From CAZYQW01 sp964649825 (GTDB lineage Bacteria; Planctomycetota; B15-G4; JADJEK01): a stretch of DNA of 41,277 nt. The DNA is taken from the NCBI GenBank assembly GCA_964649825.1, contig CAZYQW010000087.1:1-41277 (forward strand), in the 5' to 3' direction. This document shows, piece after piece, positions 16,258 to 23,547 of the stretch (position 1 is its first letter; every line of letters starts with the position of its first letter). The notes under the pieces were generated by a model, which saw only the letters and a list, made by a program, of their open reading frames with translations, was not told where the DNA came from and did no database searches. A program made the position numbers and the translations under genes.

Positions 16258-17673
16258 ATGAACGAGCCGACTGCTCTCATCCTCGAAGACGACCCGAAGA
16301 ACCTGGAGCAGATGCTCGAGCTCGTGCGATCGCAGCGATTCGTGAGTCTTCGCGCCGCGTCGATCCGAGAGGCTCGGGACGTCCTCGCGGAGCGCCCGGT
16401 CGACGTGGTGATCAGCGATCTGGTCCTGCCCGACGGCAGCGGGCTCGAGCTTCTGGAGAACGTCGACGACTCCACGGAGGTCGTCTTCGTGACCGGTCAG
16501 GCCACGGTCGAGACCGTGATCACGGCGCTCCGGAAGGGAGCGCTCGACTACCTGACCAAGCCGGTCGACGTGACCCGGTTGAAGCAGCTCCTCGGCGACG
16601 TCGCCCGCTCGAAGTCGGAGTACGAGGGTCGCAGCGCGTCGCTCGAGTCCGCGCGCACGCAGGGCCGGTTCGGCCACCTGATCGGTCGCTCCAAGCCGAT
16701 GATGAAGCTCTTTCGGCAGATCCAGAAGGTCGCGCCGACCGAGGCGACGGTGCTGCTCCAGGGCGAGACCGGCACGGGCAAGGAGGTCTGCGCCCTCACG
16801 ATCCACGAGATGAGCGAGCGCGGCGATGAGCCGTTCGTCGCGCTGAACTGCGGCGCGGTCTCGACGACGCTGATCGAGAGCGAGCTGTTCGGACATGAAA
16901 AGGGGAGCTTCACCGGGGCGAACAAACGCCACGTGGGCGTCTTCGAACGGGCGAATCGCGGAACCCTGTTCCTCGACGAGATCACCGAGATGCCGATGGA
17001 GCTGCAGATCAAGCTGCTCCGCGTGCTGGAGGCACGGACGTTCCATCGGGTCGGTGGCGAGGCCTCGATCCAAACGAACGCCCGGCTGATCGCGGCGACG
17101 AACCGAGCGCCCGAGGAGGCCGTCCGCGAAGGCAAGCTCCGTGAGGATCTCTTCTATCGGTTGCGCGTGTTCCCGATCGTGCTTCCCACGCTGCATCAGC
17201 GCGGCGAAGACATCCAGCTTCTCGCGCGCGAGTTCCTCGATCAGCACAACAAGGAGGCCGGCGCGAGCAAGACGCTGACCGACGAGGCGGTCGAATGGCT
17301 CACCCACCAGGACTGGCCGGGCAACGTGCGCGAGCTGAGGAATTCGATCCACCGCGCGTTCATCCTCGCCGAGGATCGGATCGGGGTCGATTCGCTCGTG
17401 GTCGGAGACAAGCCCGCCGAGCCAGCGGCCAAGGACGCGGCGAAGGACGCGGGCGGCGAGCTCACGTCGTCGCCGGCTCCCCTGCTGCCGAACGGCGAGA
17501 TCCGCGTCCGCGTCGGCTCTTCGATCGCCGAGGTCGAGAAGGTGCTCATCGAGGCGACCCTCGCGAAGTTCGGGGGCAACAAGCAGAAGTCGGCTCGCGT
17601 GCTCGGCATCAGCCTGAAGACGCTCTACAGCCGACTCAGCGTCTATCGCGCCGCGGCCCGCGGCTCCGATTGA
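16258..17673 (+). CDS. NtrC-family sigma54-dependent response regulator
   Basis: The 471-residue protein has a receiver domain (phosphoacceptor Asp54 in VISDLVLPDGSG, Lys101 in LTKPVD), an AAA+ domain with Walker A GETGTGKE, the sigma54-contact loop as GSFTGA (usual form GAFTGA), Walker B GTLFLDEI and the sensor region GNVRELRN, then a Fis-type helix-turn-helix (NKQKSARVLGISLKTLYSRL). Once phosphorylated it should drive open-complex formation at -24/-12 promoters. An Ala/Lys-rich linker (KDAAKDAGGE) precedes the DNA-binding domain. The start may also be the in-frame ATG at 16216; 16258 is preferred because the receiver begins immediately. It is divergent from the hybrid kinase, its likeliest partner. 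Its 3' end overlaps the convergent gene at 17636 by 38 bases. Confidence 0.93.
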   Translation: MNEPTALILEDDPKNLEQMLELVRSQRFVSLRAASIREARDVLAERPVDVVISDLVLPDGSGLELLENVDDSTEVVFVTGQATVETVITALRKGALDYLTKPVDVTRLKQLLGDVARSKSEYEGRSASLESARTQGRFGHLIGRSKPMMKLFRQIQKVAPTEATVLLQGETGTGKEVCALTIHEMSERGDEPFVALNCGAVSTTLIESELFGHEKGSFTGANKRHVGVFERANRGTLFLDEITEMPMELQIKLLRVLEARTFHRVGGEASIQTNARLIAATNRAPEEAVREGKLREDLFYRLRVFPIVLPTLHQRGEDIQLLAREFLDQHNKEAGASKTLTDEAVEWLTHQDWPGNVRELRNSIHRAFILAEDRIGVDSLVVGDKPAEPAAKDAAKDAGGELTSSPAPLLPNGEIRVRVGSSIAEVEKVLIEATLAKFGGNKQKSARVLGISLKTLYSRLSVYRAAARGSD

Positions 17674-18832
17674 CGCGGCACGACGCACCGGCCGCCGCCT
17701 CGATCCGCGCCATCGCCATCCTCATCCGCCGAGCTCGACGAGCGTTCATCTCGAGGTTCAGCTCGACGTCGACTTCGGAGGCCGACCCGGCGAACAGGTT
17801 CCGGTGACGCCCGCTTCGGAGCTCCTTCCACGTCCCCGCCGGGTCGCCTTCGAACCGGGGTTCGATCTCCAGCAGGTCCTCGATGAACGCGTCGTCGACG
17901 TGCCACAGCGATTCGAACGGCCCGCGACCTCGCCGTCGCACGAGGTCGATCGGGAACGCGAGCCGCTCGGCGAACGATGACGACGCCTGGCTCACGATCT
18001 CGCGCGGCGAGTAGTCCGGCCGCGTCACGAAGTCCGCAAGGACGCCGGCGCGGATCGAGAAGCCCTCGCACCCCGCGATGCGGCTGAGCACCTGCCAAGA
18101 CGGTACATCGTGCGCGGTCAACCGCGAGATCACTCGATCGGGGGCATCGCGACGGAGCTCCGCCAGCGTCCGGCGCGCCTCGATGCAAGTGGTCTCGTCG
18201 AGCAAGTCGACGTTGAACCGCGACTTGAACACCCCCACCGGGATCGATATGCGCGACGCGCGCCCGAGCACCGCCGCCGCCACCGCCTGCCGGGCGGAGA
18301 AGACCGACACGACCTCCACCTCGACCCCCGCCCGCTCGACGCACCGCACGACGTGCAGGGCGAGCGGCGCGTCGAGCCGCAACGCGATCTGCACCGTGAT
18401 GGCGCCCCCAAGACGGCGGATCGGCTCGAGCAGGGGCAGGGCCACCGCGGCGGACTCCTCCGCGGCCGGCGGCAGGGGGACCGACGTCACCCACTCGCCG
18501 TACGCGACGTTCTTCGGGCGCGACCTCTCGCGGACGTGATCGACGAACGCGCCGTACCCGCCACCGTGGTGCTCGCGGAAGCGCTCATCATCGAATCGCC
18601 ACTTCCGCGTCGCTCGCTCGAACGACGTGGCATCGAGGACGGCGCCGTTCAGCTCCGCCGGCCACGGCGTGCCCGCGGCCCGTAACGTCGCGCCGGCGCT
18701 TCGCGCCGAGGGCTCCAGCAGATGGATGTCGCGGGCACCGGCGCCGACGAGCGCACCGAGCAAGGACGATGCTCCCGTCCACGGACTCGAGCCTCCGTCC
18801 GCGTCAGCGCGCTCCATGTCATCACAGTCCAT
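17636..18832 (-). CDS. Divergent transaldolase-fold protein, probably lacking the catalytic lysine
   Basis: Over residues 143-320 this 398-residue protein follows transaldolase. [18 protein letters not shown] aligns with E. coli TalB [35 protein letters not shown] aligns with [37 protein letters not shown] aligns with LAGCDRLTIAPALLKEL; and [16 protein letters not shown] aligns with the C-terminal FLWQHNQDPMAVDKL. In this alignment, made by eye, the Schiff-base lysine is replaced by Gln148, and the N-terminal DATTNPSL signature is not evident. It may be a non-catalytic or sugar-phosphate-binding relative. The ATG at 18832 overlaps the upstream coiled-coil gene by 11 bases; a second ATG at 18817 is possible. 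The arginine-rich tail overlaps the convergent NtrC gene. Confidence 0.5.
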   Translation of the reverse strand: [398 protein letters not shown]

Positions 18833-19127
18833 TCCGCCGCTCGCGCTCCGCCTTCCTCTCCTCGTAAGTGCGCTTCAACTCGCTCCAGCCCGCTTCGAGG
18901 CTCCGGGAGACGGCGTCCCACTGCGTTCCGCTCTTTCGCTTCCATTCCTCGTACTTGCTCCGGGCGCGCTGGTAGCGTTCGTCGAACTCCTTCACCGCCT
19001 CATGGCTCTTCTCCTTCGCCTCCATACCGGCGAGGTTCGCTCGCACGCGAAGCGTGTCGAACATCCGACGCAGGTCATCGAGTTCTCGCTCGAGCTCTTC
19101 CCGGAAGGTGTGTTTCTTGAGGTCCAT
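18822..19127 (-). CDS. sll1863-like coiled-coil stress protein
   Basis: The 101-residue, highly charged, all-helical protein starts MDLKKHTFREELERELDDL and ends with the pattern WDAVSRSLEAGWSELKRTY, which matches the small sll1863 family of stress-response proteins (helical proteins with a DxAWxxxKxGxExAWxxLKxA pattern). There is no signal peptide or membrane segment. Its biochemical role is unknown. The ATG at 19127 has GGAGG 6 bases upstream. It lies 67 bases downstream of the DUF1328 gene and overlaps the transaldolase-like gene, forming a three-gene leftward unit. Confidence 0.7.
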   Translation of the reverse strand: MDLKKHTFREELERELDDLRRMFDTLRVRANLAGMEAKEKSHEAVKEFDERYQRARSKYEEWKRKSGTQWDAVSRSLEAGWSELKRTYEERKAERERRNGL

Positions 19128-19179
19128 GCCGTTCCTCCGCTCGTTGTAGGTTGGGTCGGGTGGGCGTCACGACGTTCCA

Positions 19180-19209
19180 TCAGTTTCGACTCGGTCAGTT
19201 TCGACTCAG
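19180..19209. repeat. 15-base tandem repeat over the DUF1328 stop codon
   Basis: TCAGTTTCGACTCGG at 19180-19194 is followed directly by TCAGTTTCGACTCAG at 19195-19209, with 14 of 15 bases identical. The second copy encodes the last residues and stop of the DUF1328 gene on the minus strand; the first copy lies just downstream. Confidence 0.9.
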
Positions 19210-19359
19210 GCCACCGCGGATCAGGCTGACCAGCAACAGGATCAGGAACACGAAGAAGATGATCTTCGCGATGCCCGCCGCGGCTCCAGCCACCCCGGTA
19301 AAGCCGAGCACGCCGGCGATCAGCGCGACAACCAAGAAGGTCAAGGCCCAGCTCAGCAT
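19195..19359 (-). CDS. DUF1328 family small membrane protein
   Basis: A 54-residue protein: MLSWALTFLVVALIAGVLG, then FTGVAGAAAGIAKIIFF, then FLILLLVSLIRGG. Two hydrophobic helices separated by a Gly/Ala turn and the start MLxWALxFLVVALIAGxxGF are diagnostic of the DUF1328 (YtjA-type) family, whose usual length is 50-60 residues. It sits in the inner membrane; no function is established. The Shine-Dalgarno AAAGGAG is 6 bases before the ATG. It heads the leftward unit DUF1328, sll1863-like, transaldolase-like. Small genes of this family are frequently found with stress and envelope genes, as here. Confidence 0.9.
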   Translation of the reverse strand: MLSWALTFLVVALIAGVLGFTGVAGAAAGIAKIIFFVFLILLLVSLIRGGLSRN

Positions 19360-19432
19360 GATGAACTCCTTTCGTCGTTCGGCGGGCGTTGCTCACGAGC
19401 CTCGAAGCAGACTCCATACCAACTCGCCAATA

Positions 19433-19448
19433 CCATTGATCCCAATGG
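19433..19448. promoter_or_regulatory. Inverted repeat, candidate operator
   Basis: CCATTG-ATCC-CAATGG: perfect 6-base arms with a 4-base spacer, 74 bases upstream of the DUF1328 start. It is AT-richer than the genome, which makes a chance GC palindrome less likely. The binding protein is unknown. Confidence 0.35.
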
Positions 19449-19474
19449 CTTCGGGCGATCGCCGCCAATCACCG

Positions 19475-19490
19475 AGAATCTGGAGATTCT
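19475..19490. promoter_or_regulatory. Inverted repeat, candidate operator
   Basis: AGAATCT-GG-AGATTCT: perfect 7-base arms with a 2-base spacer, 27 bases from the CCATTG palindrome and between the divergent stress genes. Its 16-base dyad size fits a dimeric helix-turn-helix regulator. There is no experimental support. Confidence 0.4.
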
Positions 19491-19719
19491 ACAAACGCCG
19501 ACCTTCGTTCTCGGAACGCGGAGATCCCGTCGTTCCTCGTCCCGCCAGCCGGCGGCCGCAAGGACGCGTATCGCGCAAGGAAACGGGCATCTCGGGCCGA
19601 GGCCGGCCGTGGCACGACAGTCGCTTGGAGGTTTCGCGCCTCGAACCGAGGCGCGTTTGCGGCGCGTACGCACGTGAAACGCAGACTCGTTGAATCACCA
19701 AACCATTGGGAGACGACCC

Positions 19720-19995
19720 ATGACGAACCAAACGAAGAGCAATACGTCCGCGACCACGAAAGGATCCAGCGCTCGTCAGGAGTTCAGCGACGCCGCGCAT
19801 TCCGCACGGGAAAACGTCCGCGAAATGGGGAGCGCGGTCAAGGCCGTGGCCGGAGAGCAGGTCGACCACCTCGTCGCCGAAGTGGATGAGCTGAAGCAGG
19901 CCCTGCGCGCGAAGGTCGAGGAGAGGCCCATCAAGTCCGTTCTCATCGCGGCGGGAGCCGGCATCCTTCTGGGCCTGCTTCTGCGCCGGAGTTGA
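19720..19995 (+). CDS. DUF883 (YqjD/ElaB-like) membrane-anchored protein
   Basis: The 91-residue protein has a polar N-terminus (MTNQTKSNTSATTKGSS), an amphipathic helix (AGEQVDHLVAEVDELKQAL), and a C-terminal membrane tail with the family hallmark IAAGAGILLGLLLRRS. E. coli YqjD and ElaB are inner-membrane tail-anchored proteins that bind stationary-phase ribosomes. The ATG at 19720 has GGGAG 7 bases upstream; an in-frame ATG at 19690 lacks a site. It is followed 15 bases later by a YqjE-like gene and then by a small membrane protein, the same order as yqjD-yqjE-yqjK of E. coli. Confidence 0.85.
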   Translation: MTNQTKSNTSATTKGSSARQEFSDAAHSARENVREMGSAVKAVAGEQVDHLVAEVDELKQALRAKVEERPIKSVLIAAGAGILLGLLLRRS

Positions 19996-20010
19996 TGAAG
20001 GACGATCTCG

Positions 20011-20493
20011 ATGGTCATGCGACCAGAGCTGCGCTCGAGTCATCGCCCGCCCAACGGTCGCGCCGCTCATCGCCCGGCCGGTGACGACGCGGTCCAGGCT
20101 CGTCACGCCGCGCGCGACGAGCTGGCGCGTACGCTCCGCGACGTTCGCGCCGAAGTGACGGGCGGCCTCGCGGACGTCAAGGCGCTCGCGAGGTTGCAGG
20201 TGGCTCGAGCGCGGATCCACCTGCGCGAGTTCGCATTCATCACCGCGATCTCGATCGCGTCCGCGATCGTCGCGGTTGCGATCCTGATCGCAGCATCGAC
20301 GATGCTCCTCGCGGGAATCGCGTCGGCTCTCGATGCGTGGACCGAGACCAATTGGGTCGGAGACCTCGGGAGCGGCCTGCTCGGGCTCGGCTCCGTGGCG
20401 GTCGCGGCAGTCGTGGTTCGACGGCGCGCGGTGGAAGCATCGCGGCGCCGAATCGCAGAAGAGTTCTCGGTCGCAGAGGAGGCGAACAGATGA
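20011..20493 (+). CDS. Holin-X (YqjE-like) family membrane protein
   Basis: The 160-residue protein has a basic N-terminus, an amphipathic helix (RDVRAEVTGGLADVKALARLQ), and two membrane helices near residues 75-105 and 115-138 (TAISIASAIVAVAILIAAS and GLLGLGSVAVAAVVV), then a basic tail. This is the layout of the phage-holin III / actinobacterial holin-X family, which in most bacteria is a chromosomal envelope protein, not a lysis protein. AAGGA lies about 8 bases before the ATG. The stop overlaps the next gene as ATGA. Confidence 0.8.
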   Translation: MVMRPELRSSHRPPNGRAAHRPAGDDAVQARHAARDELARTLRDVRAEVTGGLADVKALARLQVARARIHLREFAFITAISIASAIVAVAILIAASTMLLAGIASALDAWTETNWVGDLGSGLLGLGSVAVAAVVVRRRAVEASRRRIAEEFSVAEEANR

Positions 20494-20897
20494 AGGCACG
20501 TGACCTGGAAGAGCTGAACGCCGTCCAAGGGCGGTTGTTGCGTCGCGCCCGCGGTGCGACGCAGCGCGGTCTGCATCGGTTGGCCGACGCGGCCGATCTC
20601 TCGTTGTGGGTTCGCGCGTTCCCGGTGGCGACCTTGGCCGGCACGCTCGCGACAGCCGCGCTCGTGACCCGTTCCCTGGCTTCCTCCAACGGGTCCGAAG
20701 GGCACGGGGGGCACGGGGGAAATGGGGCGCCGGCCCGTTCCCCACCCGGTTCAGAGGAGGCCGCGAACTCGGCGGCGAGCCACCGGGCCCTGGTGTCGAC
20801 TGCGATGGCGTTCGTCGCGTCCGCGGCGGCCCGCCGTTTGACCCGTGCGGTCGCGGCGGCATGGACCGAGGACTCGCCCGACGCAGTCGCGGAGTAA
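20490..20897 (+). CDS. Small membrane protein in the yqjK position
   Basis: The 135-residue protein starts with a charged helix (MKARDLEELNAVQGRLLRRA), has a hydrophobic stretch near residues 43-62 (FPVATLAGTLATAALVTRSL), a Gly/His-rich linker (SEGHGGHGGNG) and an Ala-rich second helix (ALVSTAMAFVASAAARRL). I do not recognise a named family. Its place directly after DUF883 and holin-X genes, with ATGA coupling, matches yqjK in the E. coli yqjDEK operon; sequence similarity to YqjK is not evident. The GGAG formed at its stop serves as ribosome binding site for the next gene. Confidence 0.65.
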   Translation: MKARDLEELNAVQGRLLRRARGATQRGLHRLADAADLSLWVRAFPVATLAGTLATAALVTRSLASSNGSEGHGGHGGNGAPARSPPGSEEAANSAASHRALVSTAMAFVASAAARRLTRAVAAAWTEDSPDAVAE

Positions 20898-20903
20898 CCC
20901 CCC

Positions 20904-22037
20904 TTGGAAGTCGCCGCTGACGACCGTGCCTCCGCATCGACGACCAGCGCGGCAGACTCCATCCCGACGCGAGCCCGCCTGGTCGACCCGGTCCGCGTGC
21001 GGTCGCTCTCGATCCACATCCTCGCGATCCTCGCGATCTTCTACACGCTGTACTTCGCGCGATCTCTCTTCATCGCGATCGTGTTCGCGCTCGTGCTCAA
21101 GGGTGCGCTCGTGCGGCCCGTCCGCCTCCTCAAGCGGCTCCACGTCCCGCCGCCGTTGAGCGCGTTGGTCCTGCTCACGACGTTGATCGCTCTGCTCGGC
21201 TACGGCGCGTACGCGCTCTCCGAGCCGGCCACGACGTGGATGAACGATCTGCCCCAGAAGATGCGGCTCCTCGAGTCGAAGCTCACGTCGCTCTCGACGT
21301 CGCTCTCGACGCCCATCGAGGAGGTGTCGAAGCAGGTGGAACAGATCGCGAGCCGTGCGACGGACGAAGCGAAGCCGCTCCAGGTGCAGATCGCCGACGA
21401 ACAGTCGACCGTCGAGTGGATCGGAACGAACGCGTGGTCGTTCCTCGTCGACTTCCTCATCATGATCGTCCTTCTCTACTTCCTCCTCGTCACCGATGAG
21501 GTGTTCCTCGACAAGGTAGCGGCCGTCCTGTCGCGCCGCGGCGAGAAAGGGCTCGTCGTCGAGACCGGTCTCTCGATCGAAAGGCACATCTCGACCTACC
21601 TGCTCACGATCACCGTGATCAACGTGTGCCTCGGCGCGGTCCTGGCCGGAGCGTTCGCTCTGCTCGGCCTCCCCGACCCGCTGCTGCTCGGCGTCATGGT
21701 CTTCGCGCTGAACTTCATTCCCTACGTCGGCGCGTTCGTCGGCATTGGAGTGGTCGCCGCGATCTCGCTGCTCACGTTCGATACGATCGCCTCCGCGGCG
21801 CTTCCGCCGCTCGCCTACTTCATCGCGACGGTCACCGAGGGAATGCTCGTTTCTCCGCACGTCCTTGGGCGCATCCTGACCCTCAGCCCCGTGGCCATCT
21901 TCCTCTGGCTGCTCCTCTGGAGCTTCCTCTGGGGAGTCCCGGGTGCATTGCTCGCCGTTCCGATGCTGGCGATCGTGAAGATCATCTGCGACAACATCCC
22001 GAGTCTTCGTCCCGTCGGGGTCTTTCTGGGTGAGTGA
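20904..22037 (+). CDS. AI-2E family transporter (PerM/TqsA-like permease)
   Basis: The 377-residue integral membrane protein has eight predicted helices arranged as in the AI-2E/PerM family: paired N-terminal helices (LFIAIVFALVLKGALVRPV), a long soluble loop (about 105-165), then a C-terminal block containing FALLGLPDPLLLGVMV, LNFIPYVGAFVGIG, SPHVLGRILTLSPVAIF and GVPGALLAVPMLAI. Members export signals or ions; the substrate here cannot be told. The start is taken as the TTG at 20904, with GGAG 9 bases upstream within the previous stop region; no better start precedes the first helix. It is cotranscribed with the yqjDEK-like genes and probably with cardiolipin synthase. Confidence 0.88.
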   Translation: MEVAADDRASASTTSAADSIPTRARLVDPVRVRSLSIHILAILAIFYTLYFARSLFIAIVFALVLKGALVRPVRLLKRLHVPPPLSALVLLTTLIALLGYGAYALSEPATTWMNDLPQKMRLLESKLTSLSTSLSTPIEEVSKQVEQIASRATDEAKPLQVQIADEQSTVEWIGTNAWSFLVDFLIMIVLLYFLLVTDEVFLDKVAAVLSRRGEKGLVVETGLSIERHISTYLLTITVINVCLGAVLAGAFALLGLPDPLLLGVMVFALNFIPYVGAFVGIGVVAAISLLTFDTIASAALPPLAYFIATVTEGMLVSPHVLGRILTLSPVAIFLWLLLWSFLWGVPGALLAVPMLAIVKIICDNIPSLRPVGVFLGE

Positions 22038-22097
22038 TCGGCTTGGCGAATGAGCGGCTCGGCGAGTGAACGGCGATGTCCCGGTGGAGGCTGATCG

Positions 22098-23522
22098 ATG
22101 CATACCGTGTTGCTCATCGCATCGATCGTCAGCGTCTCGGGATCGATGGCGGCCACGATCCACGTCTTGCTTTTCTATCGCCGCGCCACCACGGCGGTCG
22201 CCTGGCTCTTCGCGATCTGGATGATCCCGATCCTCGCCCCGGTCGCGTACCTGATGCTCTCCGTCTACGAGGGTCCACGGAGGATCCGCCGCCGCCGCCG
22301 AGCCGCGGTCCAATTCCGGAAACGACGCGCGTTTCGATTGGACGACGGCACCGAGATGCCGAGACTGCCGGAGGCCGCGGAGCTCGTTCGGCTCGACCGG
22401 GCGCAGACGCCGTTCTCGTTCCTCCCCGGGCATCACCTCGAGATCCTCCCGGACTCGGACGCGTCGCTCTCCGGGATGCTCGCGGCGATCGAGGGGGCCA
22501 AGCAGGAGATCCTGCTGCAGACGTTCATCCTGCAGGCGGGCGAAGTGCTGGAGGCGATGATCGATCGGATCGCGAGTCGACGGCGGGACGGCGTCGCGGT
22601 TCGCCTCCTCATCGATCCGATCGGCACGGTCTCGCTTCCGCGCTCGGTGTCGACCCGGCTCGAGGAGTGCGGCGTGAAGGTCGCCGCCTTCCTGAAGCCG
22701 AACCCCCTCAAAGGACGCTTCCAGGTCAACTTCCGCAACCATCGCAAGCTGCTCGCCGTCGACGGGAAGCTCGCGTTCCTGGGCGGCCGCAACCTGTCGG
22801 ACGACTACTTCGACCGCGACGGCGGCCGCCGCTTCCGCGACCTGAGCGTGGCGGTCCGCGGACCGTCGGTGGTCGCGCTCCGTCGCGTCTTCGAAGAGGA
22901 CTGGGCGCTCGCCACGGATCACGAGGACGACCCCGGCGACCTCGACGGCCCCCTCGGTTCGTTGACGTTCGACTCGGGCGGATCCTGGGCCCGGCCCTAC
23001 CCGCTCGGCCCGGACGAGTCGGCGCTCCCGTTCACCGACGTGCTCGCGACGGCGATCAGCCGCGCCTCGAAGAGCGTCTTCATCGTGTCGCCGTACTTCG
23101 CGCCGGGTCCCGCCCTTCAGAGCCGGTTGCGCTGCGCCGCCCTCGCCGGCGTCGACGTGACGCTGTTGATCTCCGACCGCTCGGACCTGTGGATCGGCGA
23201 CCACGCGGCGCGCCACTTCGCGCGCGAGATCGCGGCGGCCGGCGCGAACATCCTGTTCCGGCCCGATCGGTTCGTCCACGCGAAGGCGATCGTCATCGAC
23301 GACGCTTGGGCGACGTTCGGGAGCATGAACTTCGACCAGCGCTCGTTCCAGCTCAACTACGAGCTGAACCTCGAGGTGTTGGACGCCGGATTCGCGCGGG
23401 CATTGAGAGCGTACTTCGATGCCGACGTCGCGGACAGCCGGCGGCTCGATCCGAACGAGCGGCCGAGGCTGTGGCGGCGTCTCGCGGAGCGGGGGAGCGC
23501 GCTGTTCGAGCCGCTCCTCTGA
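22098..23522 (+). CDS. cls: Cardiolipin synthase, phospholipase D family
   Basis: The 474-residue enzyme joins two phosphatidylglycerol molecules (or an equivalent pair) into cardiolipin at the membrane. Two N-terminal helices (residues 3-22 and 33-53; VAWLFAIWMIPILAPVAYL is characteristic) anchor it. Two HKD motifs are intact: HRKLLAVDGKLAFLGGRN near residue 215 and HAKAIVIDDAWATFGSMN near residue 395. Length is close to E. coli ClsA (486). The ATG at 22098 has GGAGG about 7 bases upstream. Its place at the end of the envelope-stress unit fits a role in remodelling membrane lipids. Confidence 0.93.
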   Translation: MHTVLLIASIVSVSGSMAATIHVLLFYRRATTAVAWLFAIWMIPILAPVAYLMLSVYEGPRRIRRRRRAAVQFRKRRAFRLDDGTEMPRLPEAAELVRLDRAQTPFSFLPGHHLEILPDSDASLSGMLAAIEGAKQEILLQTFILQAGEVLEAMIDRIASRRRDGVAVRLLIDPIGTVSLPRSVSTRLEECGVKVAAFLKPNPLKGRFQVNFRNHRKLLAVDGKLAFLGGRNLSDDYFDRDGGRRFRDLSVAVRGPSVVALRRVFEEDWALATDHEDDPGDLDGPLGSLTFDSGGSWARPYPLGPDESALPFTDVLATAISRASKSVFIVSPYFAPGPALQSRLRCAALAGVDVTLLISDRSDLWIGDHAARHFAREIAAAGANILFRPDRFVHAKAIVIDDAWATFGSMNFDQRSFQLNYELNLEVLDAGFARALRAYFDADVADSRRLDPNERPRLWRRLAERGSALFEPLL

Positions 23523-23547
23523 TCGAGCGCGGATCGCCGGGCGCGGG

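Larger units (their letters stand above)
19360..19719. other. Divergent intergenic region of the stress locus
   Basis: 360 bases separate DUF1328 (leftward) from the DUF883 gene (rightward). The region holds inverted repeats listed separately and a GGCGATCGCC palindrome at 19454-19463. Base composition around 19415-19500 is less GC-rich than the surroundings, as expected for a promoter region. Open frames here are Arg/Pro-rich and do not look coding. Confidence 0.5.

Noticed and set aside
20011..20493. Prophage lysis holin
   Set aside because: The holin-X family is mostly chromosomal (YqjE-like), and no phage endolysin, structural or integrase gene is nearby.
22024..22080. Repeated GGCGAATGAGCGGC / GGCGAGTGAACGGC segment before cardiolipin synthase
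   Set aside because: Two imperfect short copies in GC-rich intergenic DNA; too short and degenerate to support a regulatory role.
20751..23279. 842-codon open frame on the minus strand
   Set aside because: Antisense to the AI-2E family permease and cardiolipin synthase; extremely Arg/Asp/Glu-rich, a typical shadow.
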